This document shows positions 18,144 to 27,496 of a DNA stretch of 64,000 nt, in pieces. Source of the stretch: Bdellovibrionota bacterium (GTDB lineage: Bacteria; Bdellovibrionota_C; UBA2361; JAFLCA01); contig CP129486.1 in the NCBI GenBank assembly GCA_030584005.1, forward strand, positions 310,001 through 374,000, in the 5' to 3' direction. The notes beneath the pieces were generated by a model. That model was not told the origin of the DNA, did no database searches, and was given only the letters and a program-made list of their open reading frames with translations. A program made the position numbers and the translations under genes. Each line of letters opens with the position of its first letter. The stretch's first letter is position 1.

Positions 18144-18982
18144 ATGCCGCCGACTCCTGAGATTCACACCAAGAATGGCGCTGGCCCAGCCATCAAGCGG
18201 TTCACGCGGCAGGGAGTGCAGCTGCTGGATCGACTCGTCTGGCGCATCTTGCACCTGGGCGGGGGGAGATGCCCTCTCCGCTGGCCCCCGCCGTGCGTAA
18301 GATCGGTCTTGTCTTGCTGGGTGGTAATTGTTCTTGGGATTGTGCTTGGGGTGCTGCACCCCTCAATTCCAATTGGTTGGCACTTTGGTGAAGGAGACCC
18401 CCATTACCATCGCATCGGTGCTGGGTCTGATAGCATGCGCCAGCATCTCCCATCGCATCGCCACATTGCGAGGCCAGGGCGGGGTTGAGGGTCGAAAGAG
18501 CGAATGCCTCGAGCGCCGCCATGTGGAGGCTGTTCACCTTTGCCTTTGCCTTTGCCTTCTTAGCCGCTGATGAGCTGCTCCGAATACATGAAACTTTTGA
18601 TCGCTATCTGCACAAGTTGCTCGGTGTGCGGCCAGTCGGGATCACTGATCACCTGGACGATCTAATCGTGTGTTTATATGGGGTGGCGATCGTAGTAGTG
18701 ATGCTAAGGAACCTGCCAGAGGTTCTGCGCTACGTAGAAGCGGTCTGGTTCTGTGCGGGCGCCTTCATCCTGGCCGCATGCAGCGTGGCGCTCGATTTCC
18801 TGGCCAGCGCGAAGTGGTATTGGCGCGGCATACTTTCCGATGATCTTCAAATACAGCTCCTGATCGACGTTCTCGACGTGATTGAGGAGGTGTGCAAGGT
18901 GTATGCGGAGCTGTGCTTTATTGGAGCCCTCCTTGTATGCCTTAGGATCGCTTCAACTGCCGCCGCCAGGGACAACAACTGA
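18144..18982 (+). pseudogene. Polytopic membrane protein, probably frameshifted
   Basis: The last 165 codons (18485-18982) form an open frame for a four-helix membrane protein with AADELLRIHE between helices, a motif shared by a family of small uncharacterised bacterial membrane proteins. Upstream, hydrophobic segments continue in other frames: SVLSCWVVIVLGIVLGVL in the frame from 18144, and TPITIASVLGLIACASISHRI in the frame covering about 18395-18457. Two shifts would join them into a protein of about 275 residues. The downstream frame could also be a complete short protein starting at 18485; the neighbouring decay makes the broken-gene reading likelier. Confidence 0.5.
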
Positions 18983-18987
18983 CGGTG

Positions 18988-19019
18988 AGGGATACGCTGA
19001 ATAAATTCAGTGTATCCCT
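18988..19019. repeat. Hairpin repeat AGGGATACGCTGAA
   Basis: A 14-base stem (AGGGATACGCTGAA) with a TAAA loop and a matching arm, one G-T wobble, just after the membrane-protein stop. The same left arm, AGGGATACGCTG, recurs in a hairpin at 27268. No T-run follows, so it is not a standard intrinsic terminator, though it could protect or end a transcript. It abuts the dispersed repeat at 19018. Confidence 0.7.
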
Positions 19020-19178
19020 AGTCTGCCGAGTCAGAAATGAATGGTAAAATTCGACGGTCGGTTGCTCGGCGGACTAGAACCTATCCGGAAATCGCCGTCC
19101 ATGGCTTGCCTAGAGCGCACGTCCGCATGGCGTGCGTCCGGACGTAGTTTGGGGCGCCTGAACAAGAGCCATGGATGG
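19018..19178. repeat. Dispersed palindromic intergenic repeat, copy A
   Basis: The first 79 bases (19018-19096) match 55284-55362 at 69 of 79 positions. They start CTAGTCTGCCGAG and hold its imperfect inverse CTCGGCGGACTAG 60 bases on. Next comes a larger nested hairpin: CCGTCCATGGCTTG (19095-19108) pairs with CAAG..CCATGGATGG (ending 19178), enclosing ACGTCCG/CGGACGT. It lies in the 350-base gap before argF; open frames across it are spurious. Confidence 0.8.
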
Positions 19179-19329
19179 TACTTGTCCGCTCTATCCGTAG
19201 AAGAACCACTCACCCAGGTAATCTTTTGTGGTGCCGTAGGGCATGCGTTCCTGACTCGCCTTCGCCTAGCGGAAATCGTGATTGGCCCACATTTGCCAGT
19301 CATCTGAATGCCTGCTACTTTCTCGCCCC

Positions 19330-20301
19330 ATGATCAAAGATCTGACTACCATTCTCGATCTATCGGCTGCTGATGTCTCGCAGCTGCTGCATTCTGCCTT
19401 TCGATTCAAGGAGCTCCATGAGCGTGGAGTACGTCGGGAGCCCTCCTTGGACGGTCGAGTTGTTTCAATGATCTTCGAGAAGCCCTCGCTGCGCACAAAG
19501 GTAGCGTTCGAAGTGGCCGCAACCTATCTGGGCGCCACACCCGTTTTCCTGACTAGTGAACAGATATTGGCAAGCGGTCAACAGGAGCGTGGACGGGAGT
19601 CAGTTGTTGATATCGCGCGCAACTTGGAGCGAATGTCAGATCTTCTTGTGGCCCGAGTGTATAGTCACACCACAATTCGTACACTCGCCGAAACAGTGCG
19701 CATTCCGGTCGTTAATGCACTGTGCGATCAGCATCACCCTACCCAGGCCCTGGCCGACCTGATGACGATGCAGTGGCATAAGGGCAGACTATGCGGTCTG
19801 ACCGTATCGTACGTGGGAGACGGAAATAATGTCGCCACCTCGCTTCTTCAGGCCTGTGCCATGATGGGGGTGCATTTTAGAATCGCCTCGCCACCGGGAT
19901 ATGAGATCCCGCGCGCAGAAGTGCAAAGAGCGCAGCAACTCGCCGCTGAGTCAAAGTCAGAGCTCAGCTTTGTTTCCGACCCTCGTCAGGCAGTAAAGGA
20001 TGCCGATGTGGTCTATACGGACACCTTTGTCTCGATGGGCCAGGAGAAAGAGAAGGAGCAGCGTTTGGCAAGCTTTAAGGGATATCAGGTCACCTCGACA
20101 CTGCTTGGTCAGGCAAAGAAGGATGTCATCTTCATGCACTGCTTGCCGGCACACCGGGGCGAGGAGGTGACCGATGAAGTCATGGACGGACCGCACTCGG
20201 TGGTCTTCGATCAGGCCGAGTGTCGTCTCCACATCGCGAAGGCTATCTTGAGTGGATTATTGAGGGAGTATCATCATGAATGTGCACGACCTAAAGGGTA
20301 A
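19330..20301 (+). CDS. argF: Ornithine carbamoyltransferase
   Basis: A 323-residue cytosolic enzyme that joins carbamoyl phosphate and ornithine into citrulline. The carbamoyl-phosphate site SLRTK (53-57), HPTQ (136-139), the ornithine loop VSMG and HCLPAHRG (270-277) are all present. VSMG favours ornithine rather than N-acetylornithine as substrate. ATG 19330 starts the conserved N-terminus; an upstream in-frame start at 19282 is unneeded. The gene overlaps argG by 26 bases. The first motif has Leu where many relatives have Thr (STRT), a tolerated change. Confidence 0.95.
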   Translation: MIKDLTTILDLSAADVSQLLHSAFRFKELHERGVRREPSLDGRVVSMIFEKPSLRTKVAFEVAATYLGATPVFLTSEQILASGQQERGRESVVDIARNLERMSDLLVARVYSHTTIRTLAETVRIPVVNALCDQHHPTQALADLMTMQWHKGRLCGLTVSYVGDGNNVATSLLQACAMMGVHFRIASPPGYEIPRAEVQRAQQLAAESKSELSFVSDPRQAVKDADVVYTDTFVSMGQEKEKEQRLASFKGYQVTSTLLGQAKKDVIFMHCLPAHRGEEVTDEVMDGPHSVVFDQAECRLHIAKAILSGLLREYHHECARPKG

Positions 20302-21517
20302 GACCATCGCCTTTGCTGCCTCCGGCGGGCTCGACAGCTGTACCATCACCCGCTGGCTTACCGATCACGGAGTCAAGGTCGTATGCTTGACGGCCGATCT
20401 AGGGCAGCCAGACGAGGAGGACATTACGGCGATCGGCGCGCGGATGCGGGCCTGTGGGGCTGTTGATTGGGCTCTGCTGCCACTGCGTGAACAGATTGCC
20501 GAGGCCGGGCTCAAGATAGTGCAGGCTCAAGCAACCTACGAGGGACGTTATTGGAACACCACCGGCATCGCCCGCCACGTGACTGTGGCCGGAATGCTGC
20601 CTGCCATGCGCGAGAGGAAGATCTCCATTCTAAGCCATGGCGCAACCGGAAGGGGTAATGATCAGGTCCGTTTTCAGCTCGTCACTAATATGCTCGCTCC
20701 CGAGATGCACGTGTATGCCCCCTGGCGTGATCCGGAGTTCTTGAAGGTGTTCAGGGGTCGCAGCGAAATGATTGAGTTCTGCGAAAAGCATCGGCTGCCC
20801 ATTCGTGCCACCCGCGACAAACCCTATTCGACCGATGCGAACTTGCTGGGCTTGACCCATGAAGCCGGAAAGCTCGAATCGCTGGAGATCCCTGCCAAGT
20901 TCATCACACCAGGCATGGGCTGTCACGCGCATGACGCGCCCGATACCCCCGAACGCTTTAGTGTACGTTTCGAAGGGGGCAGACCCGTGACAATCAATGA
21001 CAAGAGGGTCTCCGTTCTGGAAGCATTTGAGCAGGCGAACATGATCGGGGGAAGGCACGGCGTAGGCATCGCCGTGCACTTGGTAGAGAATCGATTCGTG
21101 GGCATCAAGTCCCGAGGTGTGTATGAAGGTCCGGGTATTGAATTATTGGGGTCCTGCTACGATCTGCTGCTGCAACTGGTGCTCGATCGCAGATCCCGTC
21201 AGCTCTTCGACGATCTCTCACTCACCCTGGCTCGCCAGATCTACCAAGGGTACAATTACGATTTAGCCTCGCAGATGGCCTGGTCAGCGGTGGATCGAGT
21301 GGCCGATCTGATTACCGGAACGGTGACGGTCGAGCTGCATAAGGGTAGGATCTCCTTCCTCTCGGCAACCGAAACTCCGCACTGTCTCTACTCAGAATCC
21401 AACGCATCGATGGAGGCGGTGGGCGAGTTCGATCATGCAGATTCCGAGGGATTTCTGCGGGTGCTGGCGGTCAGCGCGCGTGCTCTGGCTGCTGCCAAGC
21501 AGATCCGTTCACCATGA
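20276..21517 (+). CDS. argG: Argininosuccinate synthase
   Basis: A 413-residue ATP-dependent ligase joining citrulline and aspartate. The N-terminal ATP pyrophosphatase loop reads AASGGLDSC (14-22), and the second signature GATGRGNDQVRF lies near residues 121-132. The ATG at 20276 lies inside the end of argF, a 26-base overlap that implies coupling. Length is usual for the family. It converges with argH across a gap of only 20 bases. Confidence 0.96.
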   Translation: MNVHDLKGKTIAFAASGGLDSCTITRWLTDHGVKVVCLTADLGQPDEEDITAIGARMRACGAVDWALLPLREQIAEAGLKIVQAQATYEGRYWNTTGIARHVTVAGMLPAMRERKISILSHGATGRGNDQVRFQLVTNMLAPEMHVYAPWRDPEFLKVFRGRSEMIEFCEKHRLPIRATRDKPYSTDANLLGLTHEAGKLESLEIPAKFITPGMGCHAHDAPDTPERFSVRFEGGRPVTINDKRVSVLEAFEQANMIGGRHGVGIAVHLVENRFVGIKSRGVYEGPGIELLGSCYDLLLQLVLDRRSRQLFDDLSLTLARQIYQGYNYDLASQMAWSAVDRVADLITGTVTVELHKGRISFLSATETPHCLYSESNASMEAVGEFDHADSEGFLRVLAVSARALAAAKQIRSP

Positions 21518-21537
21518 AAAAGTCCTTACCAGACTGA

Positions 21538-22890
21538 TTAGGGCATACAAAAGATGGCCGCTTCCGCCGTGCGAATCGTACGTGCGGCGGCGGCAAGTCT
21601 GCTCTTCAATCCGGCCAGTTCCTGCATGGCCTCTTGGAATCCTAAAGCAGTGCGCTGCGCTATCTCTTTGAAGTCGTCCCTTAGCGCTGCAAAGTCAGTC
21701 TTACCTGCAGCAATCGCTGCCGCCGTTTCCTTGTAGGCAGTGCGAAACGGCACTCCCTGTCTTACACGCCGGAACGCGTCATAGGTTGCGTACAACTCAT
21801 CGTGCATCTTGCTCGCTAACTCCTGCTTGTTCCAGCACACTCCCTGCACCACCAGGGGGAGAATATCGAGGATCGACCCTGCCACCTGGACGCCCCGCAC
21901 GAGCGGCTCCTTTACCAGCTGGAGATCGCGATGGTAATTGGAGGGCAGCTTTCCGCTCACCCACTGCAGCTCGGTCAGGCACCCGCGCAGACTGGCGCAG
22001 CGCCCCCGCAGAAGCTCCAACACATCTGGGTTGCGCTTTTGCGGCATAATCGAGGATCCGGTGGTCAGCTCATCCGGCAAGGAGATAAATTGAAACTCCC
22101 GCATGTGGAACATCTGCAGATCCCAGCTCAATTTCTCGACGACAGCTCCCATTTCGGAGAACCAAAAGAGCAGTTCACGCTCCAGTCGGCCTCGCGAGTT
22201 CTGTGCGTCTATGGGGCTTCGGTCCACTCGCTCTAAGGCCAGAAGCTCTGCAACAAGCTTTCTGTTCAAAGGAAGCGGTGTATCGAACCCCGCGCCCGCC
22301 CCCAGCGGATTTGAATTCACAGAAAGGAGCCGTGCTAATCCCTGCTCAATTAACCTCGTAATTGCCTCGTACTGGGCATGCCACCACATGCCGACACTCG
22401 ATGGCATAGCGGGTTGAAGATGGGTATATCCCGGCAGGGGAAGATCCGTGTCCATGGCGAAGCGCTTTCCTATCTCATCGGCAATGCCGACGAGCTGCTC
22501 CAGAGCGGAAAGGATGACCCCTCGCATGTAGAGTCGGGAAGCAAGTAGGACCTGGTCATTGCGCGATCGGCCTGTGTGGATGCGAGCGCCGGCGTCCCCA
22601 AGCTCCTTAGTCAGATAGCTCTCGATGGCAGTATGACAGTCCTCCTGATCGAGACTTATCACTACTTCTCCGCGAACAGCCTGTTCGAAGAGCAGGCCGA
22701 GTTTCGCGCATAGACTTGAGACATCCTTGTGCTCCAACAGACCGACCGCTCCGAGCATACGAGCGTGCGCTGCGGAGCCGATGCAATCCCAGGGCAGAAG
22801 ATACAGGTCAACCTGGGGATCATTGCCCACAGTGAAGGCGAGCACTCTGGCGTCCGTTGTCTGCCCCTTGTCCCAAAGTCGTGTCGACAT
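21538..22890 (-). CDS. argH: Argininosuccinate lyase
   Basis: A 450-residue fumarase-superfamily lyase that splits argininosuccinate to arginine and fumarate. TGRSRNDQ (106-113), GYTHLQPA (154-161) and the catalytic-serine loop GSSIMPQKRNP (278-288) are clear. Unusually for a gene next to argG, it is on the opposite strand and tail-to-tail with it, so it needs its own promoter in the 219 bases upstream. The frame is intact. Confidence 0.96.
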   Translation of the reverse strand: MSTRLWDKGQTTDARVLAFTVGNDPQVDLYLLPWDCIGSAAHARMLGAVGLLEHKDVSSLCAKLGLLFEQAVRGEVVISLDQEDCHTAIESYLTKELGDAGARIHTGRSRNDQVLLASRLYMRGVILSALEQLVGIADEIGKRFAMDTDLPLPGYTHLQPAMPSSVGMWWHAQYEAITRLIEQGLARLLSVNSNPLGAGAGFDTPLPLNRKLVAELLALERVDRSPIDAQNSRGRLERELLFWFSEMGAVVEKLSWDLQMFHMREFQFISLPDELTTGSSIMPQKRNPDVLELLRGRCASLRGCLTELQWVSGKLPSNYHRDLQLVKEPLVRGVQVAGSILDILPLVVQGVCWNKQELASKMHDELYATYDAFRRVRQGVPFRTAYKETAAAIAAGKTDFAALRDDFKEIAQRTALGFQEAMQELAGLKSRLAAAARTIRTAEAAIFCMP

Positions 22891-23109
22891 GTACAGCTCC
22901 CGGTGTTGCTATAGCTTTAATGGTTGACCCTGCGGTGCATCAAACAGCGAGTCAGATGACCCCTGCCATCACCGCAATAGCGGAGTCACAAGATCGAGTC
23001 AACTCAAAGCGCGCGGAATCGATTTGAGACTGCTGCCAAGGTGGAGTGACATGAGAAGTGGGTTCAAGTACACCCTATTGAAGCCACTGACAGGAGCAAA
23101 ATGGTTTGA

Positions 23110-24177
23110 TCACTCAGCAGGAGCGAGCGGGGAAGAAACCGCGGATCCCACCTCGGCATCGAAGCTATCGTGCTCGGGAGCACCCGCTGATTGCCCGGTG
23201 GCCACGCCAAGCTTCTCTTGGATTGCCTCTGGGAGGTCTTTCTTGCCTTTAAGCGGCCAGTCCCACGATGACCCCTTATCCCGCAACACGCGGGCCAGTG
23301 ACTGTAAATCGACTATGGTTTCATCTGGGAGATAGAGATCGTCATTGCCCTTGAGATCGTCAGAGATTTTACCTGTCGCATGCAGGGATTCTGTCCACAG
23401 AATCGCCGCACACCAGCACTGAATGACTTCATCCTGCTCCCTAAGCCATTCTCCAAACCTTCCCGCGGGCACCTGACTCGATGCAAACATGCCCTCGCCA
23501 ATCAAGGAACCATATCCAAGATTCTGGAGGAGCAATGAGGCAATCTGCAGGTGATCGCATCCGAAAAGTTTTCTCTCGCTAGCGAGATCAAATAGCGCCT
23601 CCTTCTTGATCGTCTCTCTTCGGTAGGCCTTAAATTTCTCCAGGTCTTTTACCATCAACATCGCCATGCTGAGATAGCGAAGGGCTGCGACCAGCATGCC
23701 GTTCGCCCCACCCACATGCACCACGGTGGCACCAACGGAATACCCTAGCTCCATGTGTACCCGTAAATGGCCAAAAAGCCTCTTCCATTGCTCCTCATCG
23801 CAGATTCGCCTCACCTTGCGCGTGATCAGCGCAAGTGACAGCGCAGCGAGCAGCTCGTCAGCAGAAAAGAGTTTCAGAAGCGACAGCTCATCCAAATTGG
23901 GAAGCGCATCTAGGTCGCGCTCGCGCAGTTGATGAGCGGCGAAATAAAAGACTGATTTCAATGTGGGGCTAAGGTGCACCACCGGCTGCACCTGACGAAA
24001 TGCCAAGGTAGTGAGCGCGCTGCTATCCTTATTCTCCATCCGCATCTCGGCCAGCTTCACCGTGCGGATACAGGTCGTGAAGTTAGCTGGCAGAGGCCCC
24101 AAGCTTGCAACAAGCTTACGGGGCAAATCCCACCCGTCCGTCCCTGCTGATGCCTTGAGCTCTTCCGAGTCTCCCAT
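23110..24177 (-). CDS. HDOD-like domain protein
   Basis: A 355-residue soluble, mostly helical protein. The middle (about 60-240) resembles an HDOD domain: LSLLKLFSADELLAALSLAL, a glycine-rich turn HVGGANGMLVAALRYLSMA, and ERKLFGCDHLQIASLLLQNL, which matches the final helix pair of HDOD proteins. These act in bacterial signalling and lack an active HD phosphodiesterase site; I see no HD metal motif. The C-terminal 60 residues are charged and probably disordered. It lies downstream of the integrase-like gene on the same strand. Confidence in the domain is moderate. Confidence 0.5.
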   Translation of the reverse strand: MGDSEELKASAGTDGWDLPRKLVASLGPLPANFTTCIRTVKLAEMRMENKDSSALTTLAFRQVQPVVHLSPTLKSVFYFAAHQLRERDLDALPNLDELSLLKLFSADELLAALSLALITRKVRRICDEEQWKRLFGHLRVHMELGYSVGATVVHVGGANGMLVAALRYLSMAMLMVKDLEKFKAYRRETIKKEALFDLASERKLFGCDHLQIASLLLQNLGYGSLIGEGMFASSQVPAGRFGEWLREQDEVIQCWCAAILWTESLHATGKISDDLKGNDDLYLPDETIVDLQSLARVLRDKGSSWDWPLKGKKDLPEAIQEKLGVATGQSAGAPEHDSFDAEVGSAVSSPLAPAE

Positions 24178-24332
24178 GCCGAGTTCCCGATACCTTCCCG
24201 TGCGGAATCCATAATCCGCCCTACGGTTATAGAATCGGTAGTTCGTCCGGGGAACTGAAGGAATCTCGGAGATATGAAAAAATCAGCGAGCCCCATGCGT
24301 TAGAACCGCCAATTGAATGGGGGGATCCCGTA

Positions 24333-25565
24333 CTAGGGGGGTCCGTTTATCTCATCGAAACACTCCGTCCCGACCAGCTCCGGCAAGGCAAAGATGGGGG
24401 AGCCGCCGGGTCGACAAAAGAGGGGTGGATTGGGATTTGATTCGTCGAGGGAGAATTGTCCCAGCATGGAAGCTCGTGCCGTCAACCAGGCCTCCAACTT
24501 GAGTGCAGTCTCGTCAGACAGTCTGCGGACAACCACCCTCCCCTCGTCCGTTTCAAGCCGCAGCGTCCCTTCGGACAGATTCTCCGGGCGAAGCGCCATG
24601 ACCTCCCGCACACTGAGTCCCGCAAGCATACGTCCCGCCGCCTCATCACATAGCGCGCGCCGCTTTTGATCGTGGTCGGGGAAGAGGATCCCCCCTCCAT
24701 CGGCTCCAAGGATCAGGGGCGGATCGATATTCCTTCTGCGGTACAACGCATCGTAGAGATCCATAGTGGCCTCAACATAGCTGTGCATGCGCGCCATGCC
24801 CCTATCATCCAGCACATACTCCGTTCCATCTATGCACAGACTGGCGCCGCCTTGATACCCTAGCGCCCGCTGGTGGAAATCGGAAAGTCGAAGACGGGCC
24901 ACCTGGGACAGGGTGAGCCGCTTGGGTGGCGTCCCCGGATTCAAGGGGTCTTGGAACTGGTGGTGCAGGAGGAAATTACAGATACTCGACTGACGAGCTA
25001 CGAAAGAAATGAAGCGTTCCTCATTGCCGAACATAGCGGCTACGTATTCGTAGCCTCCTCGAACTCCCGCGCCGAGAAGGGAGCGCACCATCGATCCGTT
25101 TACCTCTTCCCGGGAAAGCGGAGTGAACCAGAACTCTCGCATGAAATTGTAAAAGACTTCGACAATTCTGAAATGCCTCTTGGCCTCATCTACCTTACGA
25201 TACTTGGCACGCTCCATTGCAGAGCCGACCGCGTGCTCAATCGAGCCAGGTCCGGTCGCGGCGCTGGTGATCCGATCCAGAAGAGTGTCCCCATCCCAAT
25301 TCCTGCCCCCATCACTCCAGCCGGCGAGCCGGGCGAGCGCTCTCGCTTCTTGCACGGGGTCATATGGCGCCGCCAGTGCAGCGGCGGAGCCCTCGAAGTA
25401 CCTCTGTAGAGTTCTTTCAACCTCGGCCCCCGGAACGTCCTTGGGCCGAAATCCTGTCCGCATGAAAAGCGAGATCAATGGATGCTCCCCCGGTTTGGGC
25501 GAGACATCGTACGAGAGCGTTATCGGCTGGCGTGACTTTTGACTATGCGTCGCCGGGGACATAAC
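24333..25565 (-). CDS. Unknown protein with tyrosine-recombinase-like C-terminal region
   Basis: A 410-residue soluble protein I do not recognise over its first 300 residues. Near residues 310-365 the pattern AGRMLAGLSVREVMALRP, then a beta-hairpin TLRLETDEGRVVVRRLS and LKLEAWLTAR, copies the start of a tyrosine-recombinase catalytic domain (helix, Arg, strand-turn-strand, helix). The later HxxR and tyrosine parts are absent; the protein ends soon after. It is therefore either a degenerate integrase or a protein reusing the fold. ATG 25565 is preferred to the TTG at 25580. It is divergent from the spermidine synthase homologue. Confidence 0.5.
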   Translation of the reverse strand, partial: VMSPATHSQKSRQPITLSYDVSPKPGEHPLISLFMRTGFRPKDVPGAEVERTLQRYFEGSAAALAAPYDPVQEARALARLAGWSDGGRNWDGDTLLDRITSAATGPGSIEHAVGSAMERAKYRKVDEAKRHFRIVEVFYNFMREFWFTPLSREEVNGSMVRSLLGAGVRGGYEYVAAMFGNEERFISFVARQSSICNFLLHHQFQDPLNPGTPPKRLTLSQVARLRLSDFHQRALGYQGGASLCIDGTEYVLDDRGMARMHSYVEATMDLYDALYRRRNIDPPLILGADGGGILFPDHDQKRRALCDEAAGRMLAGLSVREVMALRPENLSEGTLRLETDEGRVVVRRLSDETALKLEAWLTARASMLGQFSLDESNPNPPLFCRPGGSPIFALPELVGTECFDEINGPP

Positions 25566-25693
25566 AACAACTACTACCAACGGTGGCGCGGTGAATTACG
25601 CTACCGAGTATCGATACCATAGTGCACAATCTTAGTCTAAACGGGACATCCCCGATGGATTGTGCCCTAACTTATACGCGGAGAGACTTGCGA

Positions 25694-27205
25694 ATGAGGC
25701 TCGAAGTAATTGTTTTCATATCTGGCGCGGTGGTGATGGCCTATGAGCTTGCTGCAGCTCGGCTTCTAGCCCCCCATTTGGGGAGTTCGTTGCATACCTG
25801 GACAAGCATCATAGGCGTTATCCTGTTGAGCCTCAGTCTCGGGTATTGGTGGGGAGGGCGGAGAGCGGATGCGAATCCATCTGCGAATGAGCTACGGAAA
25901 CTTCTCTTTCGTGCAGCAGCCTGCGTCGTGGTGACCGCTATTTTTCAGGAGCTCGTACTCACCTTACTCCGGCGCGCCCCCTTCGATATCAGAGTCACCT
26001 CCGTGATCGCGACTTTAATCCTCTTTGCTCCGGCCAGCATTATACTGGGAATGGTCTCCCCCTATGCGGCCAGGCTGCGTCTCGAAAATCTGAGTAGCTC
26101 TGGGGCAACGGTAGGCACTCTGTATGCGGTGTCAACAGTGGGAAGCATCGTCGGCACTTTTGTGACGGGTTTCTACCTCCTCGCCTGGTTTGGCTCATCG
26201 CAGATTCTTGCATTGCTTGCGGGCTGCTTGCTCTTTTGCGGCTTGCTTTTGATGCCCCTCTCTAGCCTCTCCGCCTTTGCCATTGCCTGCATTTCATCTC
26301 TCGGTCTCTACGTCGGACTTGATCGCTATACTCAGATAATGAGCGGGGGACGCATCGATATCGACACCGTGTACAACCGCATTTGGATCGTCGAGGAAGA
26401 GCAGGACGGAAGACGGCTCAGGCACCTGCACACCCATGCGTTTACCTCGCAGTCCGTGGTCAACCTGGATAATCCCGATGAACTCGTCCTGCCCTACGCA
26501 CGCCTGATGGCGGCAGCGGCGCAAGCTGTCTCGCGTCCTCAACGTGCTCTCGTCATCGGAGGAGCAGGATGCTCGCTCCCGCGCGCGCTGCGCGCCCGTT
26601 ATCCAGAGATGCAGGTGGACGTTGTCGAGATCGACCCTGCGATGACTGAGGTGGCACAGAAGTACTTCTTTCTTCAAGCAGACGCTCAGATGGGCTTCTA
26701 CCATGAGGACGGCCGAACGTTTATCAATCGGGAGCACGCTCCATACGATCTCATATATGTTGACGCGTACGACGCTAATCTCACCCTGCCCTTTCAACTT
26801 GCCACTCTGGAGGCCATACGCAGGTACCACGCCCTGCTTTCTGAGGAGGGAGTATGGGCGATGAACACGATCGCGGCTTCGGCCGGACTCGGCAGCGAAC
26901 TGCTGAATTCAATCTGGAAGACAATCGATGCAGTGTTCCCTTCGACTGTTGCTTTGGCAAGCCGGCCCCCTGTCTCAGCGGAGGAGATATTGAATGTCGT
27001 CTTAGTAGCATCGAAGTCCCCCGCCCCCCTTGAGGCGGTCATGGAGGCAGTAGGCACAGAACACCCTGCGCTGCAGCGTGTCGGACATAAAGCTCTTCCC
27101 GTTTTGACCGACGAGTATGCACCCGTTGAACACTACGCTCTGCGCGGCCTGCCGGAGTGGATTAGACGCCGCAGGGGTTCGCAAGCACAACCTAGCGAGA
27201 GCTAG
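25694..27205 (+). CDS. Membrane-fused spermidine synthase-like protein
   Basis: A 503-residue fusion. Six to seven membrane helices (about 5-215) begin VIVFISGAVVMAYELAAARL, the usual opening of this family. A spermidine synthase-like Rossmann domain (about 260-470) follows, with VIGGAGCSLPRAL, the acidic ribose-binding strand VDVVEIDPAM, HEDGRTF and YDLIYVDAYD. Family members are often annotated as polyamine aminopropyltransferases, but their true substrates are mostly unknown. ATG 25694 has GGAGAG 8 bases upstream and starts the conserved region; a longer frame reaches back to 25622. Confidence 0.85.
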   Translation: MRLEVIVFISGAVVMAYELAAARLLAPHLGSSLHTWTSIIGVILLSLSLGYWWGGRRADANPSANELRKLLFRAAACVVVTAIFQELVLTLLRRAPFDIRVTSVIATLILFAPASIILGMVSPYAARLRLENLSSSGATVGTLYAVSTVGSIVGTFVTGFYLLAWFGSSQILALLAGCLLFCGLLLMPLSSLSAFAIACISSLGLYVGLDRYTQIMSGGRIDIDTVYNRIWIVEEEQDGRRLRHLHTHAFTSQSVVNLDNPDELVLPYARLMAAAAQAVSRPQRALVIGGAGCSLPRALRARYPEMQVDVVEIDPAMTEVAQKYFFLQADAQMGFYHEDGRTFINREHAPYDLIYVDAYDANLTLPFQLATLEAIRRYHALLSEEGVWAMNTIAASAGLGSELLNSIWKTIDAVFPSTVALASRPPVSAEEILNVVLVASKSPAPLEAVMEAVGTEHPALQRVGHKALPVLTDEYAPVEHYALRGLPEWIRRRRGSQAQPSES

Positions 27206-27267
27206 AGCGTGCAAAAAGCAATGTCCATAATCCTTAGATTCCGGACATCTGTTCTGGGGATCGCTCT

Positions 27268-27299
27268 AGGGATACGCTGCACTTACTCAGCGCCTCCCT
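27268..27299. repeat. Hairpin repeat, second copy of AGGGATACGCTG
   Basis: AGGGATACGCTG (27268-27279) faces CAGCGCCTCCCT (27288-27299), a 12-base stem with two mismatches. The left arm is identical to that at 18988, and both are followed by CCCTAGT. It lies in a 291-base gap between the spermidine synthase homologue and the diheme cytochrome, both read rightward, so it may mark the end of the first transcript. The rest of that gap shows nothing else I can name. Confidence 0.65.
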
Positions 27300-27496
27300 A
27301 GTAGCATGCCTGGCGAGATCTGCGGCACCGATCAGACTGCTGCATGCCGTATTGCGGCTATGGCGCCCCTCCCCCTCATAACCGGCTGGAATCGTGGTGA
27401 GATTCCTGTATCGGGGACTGAAACAGTCCGATGTGGTAGAGGATAGTACTGTAGGTGGATCGGATCATCGCCATATACGAGAAACTAGGAACGCTC

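Noticed and set aside
18993..19014. TGAAT-AA-ATTCA near argF as an ArgR (ARG) box
   Set aside because: ARG boxes have four bases between the halves, here two. The site is fully explained by the hairpin that recurs at 27,268, away from arginine genes.
19041..19307. Open frames on both strands across the repeat before argF
   Set aside because: They are translations of the palindromic repeat, which also occurs at 55.3 kb in a different frame context.
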